Shown in pieces: positions 57,509 through 64,000 of a stretch of DNA of 64,000 nt. This stretch comes from Hominenteromicrobium mulieris (lineage in GTDB: Bacteria > Bacillota > Clostridia > Oscillospirales > Acutalibacteraceae): assembly GCF_020687165.1 (NCBI RefSeq), contig NZ_JAJEQC010000002.1; one strand, 5' to 3'. The notes beneath the pieces were generated by a model, which saw nothing but the letters and a program-made list of their open reading frames with translations, did not search any database and was not told where the DNA came from. A program made the translations under genes and the position numbers. How positions within the stretch are numbered: position 1 is the first letter of the stretch; the number at the start of each line of letters is the position of its first letter.

Positions 57509-57841
57509 ATGCAGATAGAGGAAATGGCCGAAGCACTCGGCTGGAAGCTTTTGACCGAAAATACAGATACAACGCGCGAAGTGAAGGGCTGCTACTGCGG
57601 CGATCTTTTAAGCTGGGTCATGGGCAGAGCCAAAGCGGACGACGCGTGGCTTACTGTTATGGGCAACGTCAACGCCATCGCGGTCGCATCGCTTGCCGAT
57701 ACCGCAGGCATCATCCTTGTGGAAGATGCCGCTTTGGATGCAGATGCCAAAGCGCGTGCCGAGCAGCAGGAAATCGCCGTGTACGGTACATCCCTGCCTG
57801 CCTTTGAAACCGCGCTCAAAATCGCTTCATTACTGGGGTGA
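57509..57841 (+). CDS. DRTGG-domain protein, second copy
   Basis: A 110-residue protein, MQIEEMAEALGWKLLTENTD, with REVKGCYCGDLLSWVMGRAK and AWLTVMGNVNAIAVASLADT, the DRTGG core. It is more typical than the first copy and follows the H-domain gene by 11 bp. The two copies may form a heterodimer. Confidence 0.8.
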   Translation: MQIEEMAEALGWKLLTENTDTTREVKGCYCGDLLSWVMGRAKADDAWLTVMGNVNAIAVASLADTAGIILVEDAALDADAKARAEQQEIAVYGTSLPAFETALKIASLLG

Positions 57842-57845
57842 ATGT

Positions 57846-58586
57846 ATGAACAGCTATCGGTACGACCTGCACCTGCACTCGTGCCTTTCTCCGTGCGGCG
57901 ATACGGACATGACGCCGAACAACCTCGTCAACATGGCGGCGCTGCTCGGCTGCGACATCATCGCGCTTACGGATCACAATACCTGTCGCAATACGCCCGC
58001 TGCCGTAAAGGTGGGGCAGGCCGCGGGCGTGCTCGTCATTCCCGGTATGGAACTCTGCACCGCCGAAGAAGCACACGTCGTCTGTCTGTTTGAAACGGTC
58101 GAGGACGCGCTCGCGTTCGATAAATACGTCTGTGCGCACGTTCCAAAGGTGCCGAACCGCCCGGAAATTTTCGGCGAGCAGTGGGTCTTAAACGAAAACG
58201 ACGAGAAGATCGGAGAAATTTCCGAGCTTCTCATTACCGCAACAGACATCAGCATCAACGACGTGCAGGCGCTCGTGAAAGAGTTTAACGGCGTGGCGTT
58301 TCCCGCGCATGTCGATAAAGACGCGTACAGCGTCACTGCGTCGCTCGGTGCTATCCCGCCGGAAGCGCAGTTTTCCGCAGCAGAGCTGTCCCTTACTGCC
58401 GATGCCGCACAGCAGCGGCTTCTGCACCCGGAGCTCGAAAGCATGGTGCTTCTGCGCAGCTCTGACGCGCATTACCTGCATTTGATGCCCGAAGAACACC
58501 AAACGGTGGAGCTGCCGGAAAAAACCGCCAAAGCGCTTTTAGATGTGCTGCGTGGGTTCGGTGCAGGTAAATTTCAGGCTTTATAA
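57846..58586 (+). CDS. PHP-domain phosphoesterase
   Basis: A 246-residue metal-dependent phosphoesterase of the PHP family. Metal ligands appear in YDLHLHSCLSPCG (HxH), IALTDHNTCRNT, IPGMELCTAEEAHV, GVAFPAHVDKDAY and LRSSDAHYLHLM. Relatives include histidinol phosphatase and 5'-3' oligonucleotide phosphatases. The ATG at 57846 is 4 bp after the DRTGG stop. This gene recurs with DRTGG and hydrogenase-like genes in Clostridia; substrate is unknown. Confidence 0.85.
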   Translation: MNSYRYDLHLHSCLSPCGDTDMTPNNLVNMAALLGCDIIALTDHNTCRNTPAAVKVGQAAGVLVIPGMELCTAEEAHVVCLFETVEDALAFDKYVCAHVPKVPNRPEIFGEQWVLNENDEKIGEISELLITATDISINDVQALVKEFNGVAFPAHVDKDAYSVTASLGAIPPEAQFSAAELSLTADAAQQRLLHPELESMVLLRSSDAHYLHLMPEEHQTVELPEKTAKALLDVLRGFGAGKFQAL

Positions 58587-58598
58587 GAAAAAAACGCC

Positions 58599-58637
58599 AA
58601 GCTGTGTGCTATGCGAATTTCGCATAACGCACAGCTT
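58599..58637 (+). terminator. Terminator of the sensory operon
   Basis: AAGCTGTG...ATGCGAA and TTCGCAT...CACAGCTT pair with two imperfect positions; a weak T run follows. Confidence 0.75.
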
Positions 58638-58672
58638 TCGTCATTTTTACCAACATGGCTAAATCGCCGGAT

Positions 58673-58977
58673 TTTCGTTAAATTGCATAAAATTTCGTTA
58701 ATCTCGCTCTTTTGAAAATTAGCTGTTTCTAACTTTTGCAAATCTGGTAAAAACGGAATAGATATACTTTTATCGATATAAAATATCGATAAAATGAGTG
58801 ATATTTCAACCTTTTCACGGCAAATCTATACTGTTTTTGTATACTTTAACAAATGCCTGAAAACGAAATTTTTGTGCTGTACGCTAAAAGAACTGACAAA
58901 AATTTCGTCATGGGTTTGACAAACTTTCGTTTTTAATTCTTTTTTAGAATTATTATGTATGTCGATTTTGATATAAT
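58673..58977 (+). promoter_or_regulatory. Large control region before the hydrogenase operon
   Basis: 482 bp without a gene. TTTCGTTAA occurs at 58673-58681 and 58693-58701 (20 bp apart). TTTTATCGATAT-AAA-ATATCGATAAAA is a perfect 27-bp palindrome at 58768-58794. TGACAAA-n-TTTCGT-type units repeat at 58894-58908 and 58917-58930. An extended -10 TGATATAAT (58969-58977) is the best promoter, with about 90 nt of leader. No known riboswitch was recognised. The density of repeated boxes suggests at least one redox or H2-responsive regulator. Confidence 0.5.
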
Positions 58978-59068
58978 TCATAAAGATGTATGAAAGCTCT
59001 TCGCCCAATAGGGGCGCAGACCGAACCATACCTGAATTTAAACTTAATTTTATCAGGGAGGAAATAAA

Positions 59069-59566
59069 ATGCAAAAGCGTATCAGTACCATTCCGTTTAC
59101 CGATACTCCCGAGCAGCATGAGAAGCTCCTCGCAGTCATCGAGAGCCTCAAGAATGAAAAAGGCGCCGTCATGGCTGCACTGCACAAGGCGCAGGATATC
59201 TACGGCTACCTGCCGATCGAAGTGCAGAAGGAGATTGCACGCGGTCTCGATGTATCTCTCGAAGAGGTCTACGGCGTTTCCACGTTCTATTCTCAGTTCT
59301 CGCTCACTCCGAAGGGTAAGTACAACATTTCCATTTGCCTCGGCACCGCATGCTACGTTAAGGGCGCAGATAAGGTTCTCGACCGTCTCGTTGCAAAGCT
59401 CGGCATCCAGCCGGAGGAATGTACGCCGGATGGCGTGTTCTCACTCACCGCATGTCGCTGCATCGGCGCCTGCGGCCTTGCGCCGGTCCTCACCGTCAAC
59501 GAAGACGTTTACGGCCGTCTCGTTCCCGAGGACGTGGATAAGATTCTTGCAAAATACACAGCGTAA
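59069..59566 (+). CDS. hydC: NADH-dependent [FeFe] hydrogenase subunit HydC (NuoE-like)
   Basis: A 165-residue thioredoxin-fold subunit binding one 2Fe-2S cluster through CLGTAC and CIGAC (Cys near 90, 95, 131, 135). AVMAALHKAQDIYGYLPIEV and YGVSTFYSQFSLTPKG are standard NuoE/HndA blocks. It docks on HydB and passes electrons between NADH and the cluster chain. GGGAGG precedes the ATG. First gene of the operon. Confidence 0.95.
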   Translation: MQKRISTIPFTDTPEQHEKLLAVIESLKNEKGAVMAALHKAQDIYGYLPIEVQKEIARGLDVSLEEVYGVSTFYSQFSLTPKGKYNISICLGTACYVKGADKVLDRLVAKLGIQPEECTPDGVFSLTACRCIGACGLAPVLTVNEDVYGRLVPEDVDKILAKYTA

Positions 59567-59569
59567 GCC

Positions 59570-60118
59570 ATGCGCGAGCTTTCGTTGAATGTGATGGACA
59601 TTGTGCAGAACTCCGTTCGCGCGGGCGCATCGCTTATCACGGTGCAGGTCGCGGAATCGAAAAAGCACGACACCTTAACCATCACGATAACGGATAACGG
59701 CTGCGGCATGAGTGCGGAGCAGGTCAAAAGCGTCATCGACCCGTTTTTCACCACACGCACTACCCGCAAGGTTGGGCTTGGCGTGCCGCTTTTCAAAATG
59801 GAAGCGGAAATGACGGGCGGCTCGTTTCAGATTGATTCCGAAAAGGGCAAGGGCACCAAAGTCACGGCTGTGTTTCGTCCCTCGCATGTCGATATGATCC
59901 CCCTCGGGGACATCGCGTCCGTTATCCATCTTTTGATCACCTGCAATCCCGAACTCGATTTTCTCTTTACTCACAGCGTTGAAGAAAAAGAGATCACCCT
60001 CGATACCCGTACGCTGCGCGAGCAGCTGGAGGGCGTTCCGTTTACGGAGCCCGAGGTATCGGCGTGGATTCGGGAGTATCTTGCAGAGGCGGAGGAAGAG
60101 CTTAAGCAGCTCTCGTAG
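59570..60118 (+). CDS. HATPase-domain protein in the hydrogenase operon
   Basis: A 182-residue GHKL ATPase: N box LNVMDIVQNSVRAGASLITV, G1 TDNGCGMSAEQVKSVIDPFF, and VGLGVPLFKMEAEMTGG with GKGTKVTAVF. No transmembrane part, no phospho-His, and an extra C-terminal region of about 75 residues. It begins 3 bp after hydC, so it is made together with the enzyme. A role in signalling or maturation is possible; nothing is established. Confidence 0.85.
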   Translation: MRELSLNVMDIVQNSVRAGASLITVQVAESKKHDTLTITITDNGCGMSAEQVKSVIDPFFTTRTTRKVGLGVPLFKMEAEMTGGSFQIDSEKGKGTKVTAVFRPSHVDMIPLGDIASVIHLLITCNPELDFLFTHSVEEKEITLDTRTLREQLEGVPFTEPEVSAWIREYLAEAEEELKQLS

Positions 60119-60152
60119 TATCAATGCGCAAGGCGCAGAAAGGAAAAGCCAC

Positions 60153-60524
60153 ATGAAATCATTAGCTGAACTTCAGGCAATTCGAGATAGAGCAAAAATG
60201 GCGGTCAACGTCCGCGAAAATTCCGAAGCGAAAACGCGTGTTCTGGTCGGCATGGCTACCTGCGGTATCGCAGCAGGCGCAAGACCGGTTCTCACCGCCA
60301 TCTCGGATGAGGTCAACAAACGCGAGCTTCACGACGTCCTGGTCACGCAGACAGGCTGCATCGGCATCTGCCAGTTCGAGCCGATCGTCGAAGTTATCGA
60401 TGAAAACGGCACCAAGACTACATACGTAAAAATGACACCGGAAAAGGCACTGCGCGTTGTCAACGATCACATCGTCAACGGCAATGTCGTCACGGAATAC
60501 ACCATCGGTGCAAATCAGAAATAA
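60153..60524 (+). CDS. 2Fe-2S thioredoxin-like protein, HndB type
   Basis: A 123-residue protein, MKSLAELQAIRDRAKMAVNV, with VGMATCGIAAGARPVLTAIS and TQTGCIGICQFEPIVEV. The single first Cys and a Cys-x3-Cys pair match HndB of the NADP-reducing hydrogenase of Desulfovibrio and its clostridial homologues. It probably carries a 2Fe-2S cluster in the same electron path. AAGGAAAAG precedes the ATG, and an upstream in-frame extension overlaps the HATPase gene and is rejected. Confidence 0.88.
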   Translation: MKSLAELQAIRDRAKMAVNVRENSEAKTRVLVGMATCGIAAGARPVLTAISDEVNKRELHDVLVTQTGCIGICQFEPIVEVIDENGTKTTYVKMTPEKALRVVNDHIVNGNVVTEYTIGANQK

Positions 60525-60536
60525 GGAGGTAAAACT

Positions 60537-62330
60537 ATGTTTCGTTCCAATGTTCTGGTCTGCGGCGGTACGGGCTGCACGTCCTCGAACAGCGAAAAGA
60601 TCATTGAAAAGCTGAAGGAGGAAATCAGCGCCAAAGGTCTGGATCAGGAAGTCAACGTTGTTCGTACCGGCTGCTTCGGTCTGTGCGCACTCGGCCCGAT
60701 CATGATCGTATACCCGGAGGGCGCGTTCTATAGCCGCGTCACCCCGGAAGATGTCCCGGAAATTGTTGAAGAGCACCTGCTCAAGGGACGTATCGTTCGC
60801 CGCCTGCTCTACAAGGAGACGGTCGTTGACGAAAACACTACAAAATCCCTTAACGAGACCACGTTCTACGCAAAGCAGATGCGTGTCGCACTGCGCAACT
60901 GCGGCGTGATCAACCCGGAGCAGATCGATGAGTACATCGCGCTCGACGGCTATCAGGCAATCGGCAAGATTCTCACGGAGAAGATCCCGCCCCAGCAGGT
61001 CATTCAGACCATGCTCGATTCCGGCCTCCGCGGTCGTGGCGGTGCAGGCTTCCCCACCGGTCTTAAGTGGAAATTCGCAGCGGCAAACGATGCCGATCAG
61101 AAATATGTATGTTGTAACGCCGACGAGGGCGACCCGGGCGCATTCATGGACCGTTCCATTCTGGAAGGCGACCCGCACAGCGTCATCGAAGCCATGACTA
61201 TCGCCGGTTACGCCATCGGCGCAACGCAGGGCTACATCTACATCCGTGCAGAGTACCCCATCGCGGTTCACCGTCTCCAGATTGCCATCAACCAGGCGAG
61301 AGAGTATGGCCTGCTTGGCAAAAATATCTTCGATTCCGGCTTTGATTTCGACCTTGAGATCCGCCTCGGCGCCGGCGCATTCGTGTGCGGCGAAGAGACT
61401 GCGCTTATGACCTCCATCGAAGGTAAGCGCGGCGAGCCGAGATGCCGCCCGCCGTTCCCGGCACTCAAAGGTCTGTTCCAGAAGCCGACCGTTCTGAATA
61501 ACGTTGAGACGTATGCCAACATCCCGCAGATCTTCCTCAAGGGGCCGCAGTGGTTCCGCAGCATCGGCACAGAGAAGAGCGCGGGCACCAAGGTGTTCGC
61601 ACTCGGCGGCAAGATTAACAATACCGGCCTTGTTGAGGTTCCGATGGGTACCACCCTGCGTGAAGTTGTCGAAGAAATCGGCGGCGGCATCCCGGGCGGC
61701 CACAAGTTCAAGGCTGCACAGACCGGCGGTCCTTCCGGCGGCTGCATCCCGGCGTCCCTCATCGATACACCTATCGATTATGACAGCCTCATCGCCATCG
61801 GCTCCATGATGGGCTCCGGCGGCCTCATCGTTATGGATGAAACGACCTGCATGGTCGATATCGCAAAGTTCTTCCTTGAGTTCACGGTCGATGAATCCTG
61901 CGGCAAGTGCACCCCGTGCCGTGTCGGCACGAAGCGCCTGCTTGAGATTCTCAACAAGATTACAAGCGGCAAGGGCACACTCGAAGACATCGATAAGCTC
62001 GAAGAGCTCTGCTACTACATTAAGGAAAACTCCCTCTGCGGTCTCGGCCAGACAGCGCCGAACCCGGTTCTTTCCACACTCAAGTATTACCGTGATGAGT
62101 ACATTGCGCACGTCACCGAGCATCGTTGCCCGGCAGGTGCCTGCAAGGCCCTCACGAATTACGTCATCGATGCGGACAAGTGCAAGGGCTGCACGCTCTG
62201 CGCACGCAACTGCCCGGTCGGCGCCATCTCCGGCACCGTCCGCGAGCCGCATGTCATCGATACGCAGAAGTGCATCAAGTGCGGCGTCTGCCGTGAAAAG
62301 TGCAAGTTCGGCGCCATCGAAAAGAAGTAA
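60537..62330 (+). CDS. hydB: NADH-dependent [FeFe] hydrogenase subunit HydB (NuoF-like)
   Basis: A 597-residue flavoprotein. Residues 1-90 are a 2Fe-2S thioredoxin-like domain (VCGGTGCTSS, RTGCFGLCALGP). The NADH site is GLRGRGGAGFPTGLKW, FMN contacts are in NADEGDPGAFMDRSILEGDP, and GAGAFVCGEETALMTSIEGK is intact. SCGKCTPCRVGTKR binds a 4Fe-4S cluster, and the tail holds two more (CKGCTLCARNCPVGA, CIKCGVCREKCKFGA). It oxidises NADH and, with ferredoxin, feeds HydA (electron-confurcating type). It is preceded by AAGGAGG and is 20 bp from hydA. Confidence 0.96.
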   Translation: MFRSNVLVCGGTGCTSSNSEKIIEKLKEEISAKGLDQEVNVVRTGCFGLCALGPIMIVYPEGAFYSRVTPEDVPEIVEEHLLKGRIVRRLLYKETVVDENTTKSLNETTFYAKQMRVALRNCGVINPEQIDEYIALDGYQAIGKILTEKIPPQQVIQTMLDSGLRGRGGAGFPTGLKWKFAAANDADQKYVCCNADEGDPGAFMDRSILEGDPHSVIEAMTIAGYAIGATQGYIYIRAEYPIAVHRLQIAINQAREYGLLGKNIFDSGFDFDLEIRLGAGAFVCGEETALMTSIEGKRGEPRCRPPFPALKGLFQKPTVLNNVETYANIPQIFLKGPQWFRSIGTEKSAGTKVFALGGKINNTGLVEVPMGTTLREVVEEIGGGIPGGHKFKAAQTGGPSGGCIPASLIDTPIDYDSLIAIGSMMGSGGLIVMDETTCMVDIAKFFLEFTVDESCGKCTPCRVGTKRLLEILNKITSGKGTLEDIDKLEELCYYIKENSLCGLGQTAPNPVLSTLKYYRDEYIAHVTEHRCPAGACKALTNYVIDADKCKGCTLCARNCPVGAISGTVREPHVIDTQKCIKCGVCREKCKFGAIEKK

Positions 62331-62350
62331 GGAAGGAAGTTGAGAATAGC

Positions 62351-64000
62351 ATGGATATGGTAAATATTAAGATCAACGGCATGTCCTACGAGGTCGCTGC
62401 CGGCAGCACGATCCTCGAAGCCGCAAGAGAAGCCGGAATCGACATTCCCACCCTTTGCTTCTTGAAGGACGTCAACCAGATCGGCGCATGCCGTATGTGC
62501 ATGGTCGAAGTTAAGGGCGCAAAATCGCTTGTTGCCGCCTGCGTGTACCCGGTAAACGAGGGCATGGAGGTCTTCACCAATACGCCGAAGGTTCAGAAAT
62601 CCAGAAAAATGACACTGGAGCTCTTGCTCTCCGTGCATGACCGCAAATGTCTCTCCTGCAAGAGAAGCGGCACCTGCGAGCTGCAGAAGCTCTGCAACGA
62701 TATGGGCATCGACAGCGAGAACCGCTACGAAGGCGCCGTTCCCGCCGGCAAAAAGGATTACAGCACCCTGCACCTCGAAAGAGATAATGCAAAGTGCATC
62801 CTGTGCCGCCGCTGCGTGGCAGCCTGCCAGCAGCAGCACGTCGCCGTCATCGGCGCGAACAACCGCGGTTTCGATACCGAGATCGGCTGCGCATTTGAGA
62901 TGCCGCTCAGCGAAGTGGCCTGCGTTTCCTGCGGTCAGTGTATCGTAGCCTGCCCGACAGGTGCCCTCACCGAAAAGGACAATACCCAGCAGGTTATCGA
63001 TGCCATCAACGATCCGGAAAAGGTCGTTGTCGTGCAGACGGCTCCGGCTGTGCGCGCAGCGCTCGGCGAAGAGTTCGGTATGCCGATCGGCACGAACGTA
63101 GAAGGCAAGATGGTCGCAGCCCTGCGCCGCCTTGGCTTCGATAAGGTCTACGATACCGATTTCGGTGCCGATATGACCATCATGGAAGAAGCTAACGAGT
63201 TCATTGACCGCGTGAAGAACGGCGGCAAGCTGCCGATCATCACCTCCTGCTCTCCGGGCTGGGTCAAGTTCTGCGAGCACTACTTCCCGAGCCTCACAGA
63301 AAACCTCTCCACCTGCAAGTCCCCGCAGCAGATGACCGGTGCGCTCATCAAAACGTGGTTTGCGGAAAGAGAAGGCATCGATCCGAACAACATCGTTTCT
63401 GTTTCCGTCATGCCGTGCGTCGCGAAGAAATTCGAGATCAACCGTGACGACGAAGACGCAGCCGGTGTGCCGGACGTTGATATCTCCATTACCACCCGCG
63501 AGCTTGCCCGCATGATTAAGATGGCACAGCTCAACTTTGCAAGACTGCCGGAAGAGGATTTTGACCCGGTTATGGGCGTTTCCACCGGCGCAGCTACGAT
63601 CTTCGGCGCGACGGGCGGCGTTCTGGAAGCAGCGCTCCGTACCGCAGCCGATGTGCTTGAGGGCGTCGACCACGATAACATCGAGTACAAAGAGATTCGC
63701 GGTACGAAGGGCTTCAAGGAAGCTGTTTACAAGGTTGCCGGTATGGATGTCAAGGTCGCTGTCGTCAGCGGTCTGAATAACGCAAACGAGCTGCTCAAGA
63801 AGATTGAAAGCGGCGAAGCCGACTACCACATCGTGGAAGTCATGTGCTGCCCGGGCGGTTGCGTAAACGGCGGCGGCCAGCCGATTCAGCCGTCTACGGT
63901 TCGCAGCTTCACGGACATTAAGGCCCTGCGTGCAAAAGCCCTCTACGATGAGGACGCGGCCAAGACGCTCAGAAAGAGCCACCTGAACCCCGTCGTCAAG
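62351..64000 (+). CDS. hydA: NADH-dependent [FeFe] hydrogenase catalytic subunit HydA (3' end outside the window)
   Basis: The 550 visible codons begin MDMVNIKINGMSYEVAAGST. They encode a 2Fe-2S domain (GACRMCMVEV), the His-Cys3 site HDRKCLSCKRSGTCELQ, two 4Fe-4S motifs (CILCRRCVAACQ, CVSCGQCIVACPTGA) and the H-cluster domain with TSCSPGWVKF, MPCVAKKFE and EVMCCPGGCVNGGGQP. This is a group A trimeric, probably electron-confurcating enzyme evolving H2 from NADH and reduced ferredoxin. L1 reads TSCSPGW, not TSCCPGW, and L3 has MCC for MAC. The frame is still open at base 64000, so a few dozen residues or more are missing. Confidence 0.95.
   Translation, partial: MDMVNIKINGMSYEVAAGSTILEAAREAGIDIPTLCFLKDVNQIGACRMCMVEVKGAKSLVAACVYPVNEGMEVFTNTPKVQKSRKMTLELLLSVHDRKCLSCKRSGTCELQKLCNDMGIDSENRYEGAVPAGKKDYSTLHLERDNAKCILCRRCVAACQQQHVAVIGANNRGFDTEIGCAFEMPLSEVACVSCGQCIVACPTGALTEKDNTQQVIDAINDPEKVVVVQTAPAVRAALGEEFGMPIGTNVEGKMVAALRRLGFDKVYDTDFGADMTIMEEANEFIDRVKNGGKLPIITSCSPGWVKFCEHYFPSLTENLSTCKSPQQMTGALIKTWFAEREGIDPNNIVSVSVMPCVAKKFEINRDDEDAAGVPDVDISITTRELARMIKMAQLNFARLPEEDFDPVMGVSTGAATIFGATGGVLEAALRTAADVLEGVDHDNIEYKEIRGTKGFKEAVYKVAGMDVKVAVVSGLNNANELLKKIESGEADYHIVEVMCCPGGCVNGGGQPIQPSTVRSFTDIKALRAKALYDEDAAKTLRKSHLNPVVK

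Noticed and set aside
60162..62252. Very long minus-strand ORF (696 codons) opposite hydB
   Set aside because: It is the antisense of hydB and the hndB-like gene, has a residue composition typical of reversed GC-rich codons (rich in Arg, Ala, Val, His) and no domain; the plus-strand genes are certain.

Overview
The window looks like a chromosomal piece of a moderately GC-rich, spore-forming, fermentative anaerobe of the Clostridia (Oscillospiraceae/Ruminococcaceae-like is my best guess). The basis is sporulation genes spoIIGA-sigE, a trimeric NAD-linked [FeFe]-hydrogenase operon, a class II GalT, a MurT-type ligase, a Bce-type two-component/ABC module, strong SD-led genes and -10/-35 promoters of ordinary sigma-A type. 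No rRNA, tRNA or CRISPR array was recognised.

Layout. 1-2802: glycosyltransferase and YfhO-type membrane protein (minus). 2870-3090: a non-coding string of perfect short hairpins. 3185-10336: dusB, polA, rlmA, a YwlE-like phosphatase, rimI and galT. 10391-13227: duplicated CmpB-type membrane protein, an orphan MscL-like zinc-ribbon remnant, and a TIM-barrel sugar phosphate isomerase. 13449-16002: murT, a glutaminase-dead GatD-like protein and a DNA-deoxyinosine glycosylase. 16088-20177: ZIP transporter, MATE exporter, GNAT, a 56-residue protein missed by length-filtered ORF calling, and ribokinase. 20469-27959: typA, two unusual gene fusions (exonuclease-PgeF and radical SAM-DUF4091) and an M18 aminopeptidase. 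28002-29306: an alpha-amylase-family gene with an in-frame TAA. 29402-30975: sigE and spoIIGA. 31149-36572: a second TIM-barrel isomerase and a Bce-like regulator/kinase/ABC exporter set.

37735-45597 is an integrated element of about 7.9 kb. It lies between two copies of a 16-bp sequence that is also the first 16 bases of ychF. It carries a tyrosine integrase, paired arm-type repeats near both ends, truncated excisionase and sigma-like genes meeting at a deletion scar, a LytTR regulator with a kinase that has no membrane sensor, and a convergent four-gene ABC-2 exporter operon. One ATPase of that exporter has lost its Walker A, Walker B and H-loop residues. A SAVED-like fragment sits at the right end. 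The native ychF promoter is stranded beyond the right end, and ychF now has leader sequence supplied by the element.

45794-52499: a flavoprotein behind a probable purine riboswitch with its own terminator, an acyltransferase-domain protein, a polyphosphate polymerase-DUF4956-beta-helix lipoprotein set, and a small Spo0A-C-like protein. 52670-54915: serC-serA. 55365-58586: a putative hydrogen/redox-sensing operon (DRTGG, HATPase, non-catalytic-looking [FeFe] H-domain protein, DRTGG, PHP). 59069-64000: hydC, HATPase, hndB-like, hydB and hydA (cut by the window end), preceded by about 430 bp of operator-like palindromes and repeats. The two hydrogenase blocks probably work together, the first sensing redox or H2 and the second evolving H2 from NADH plus ferredoxin.
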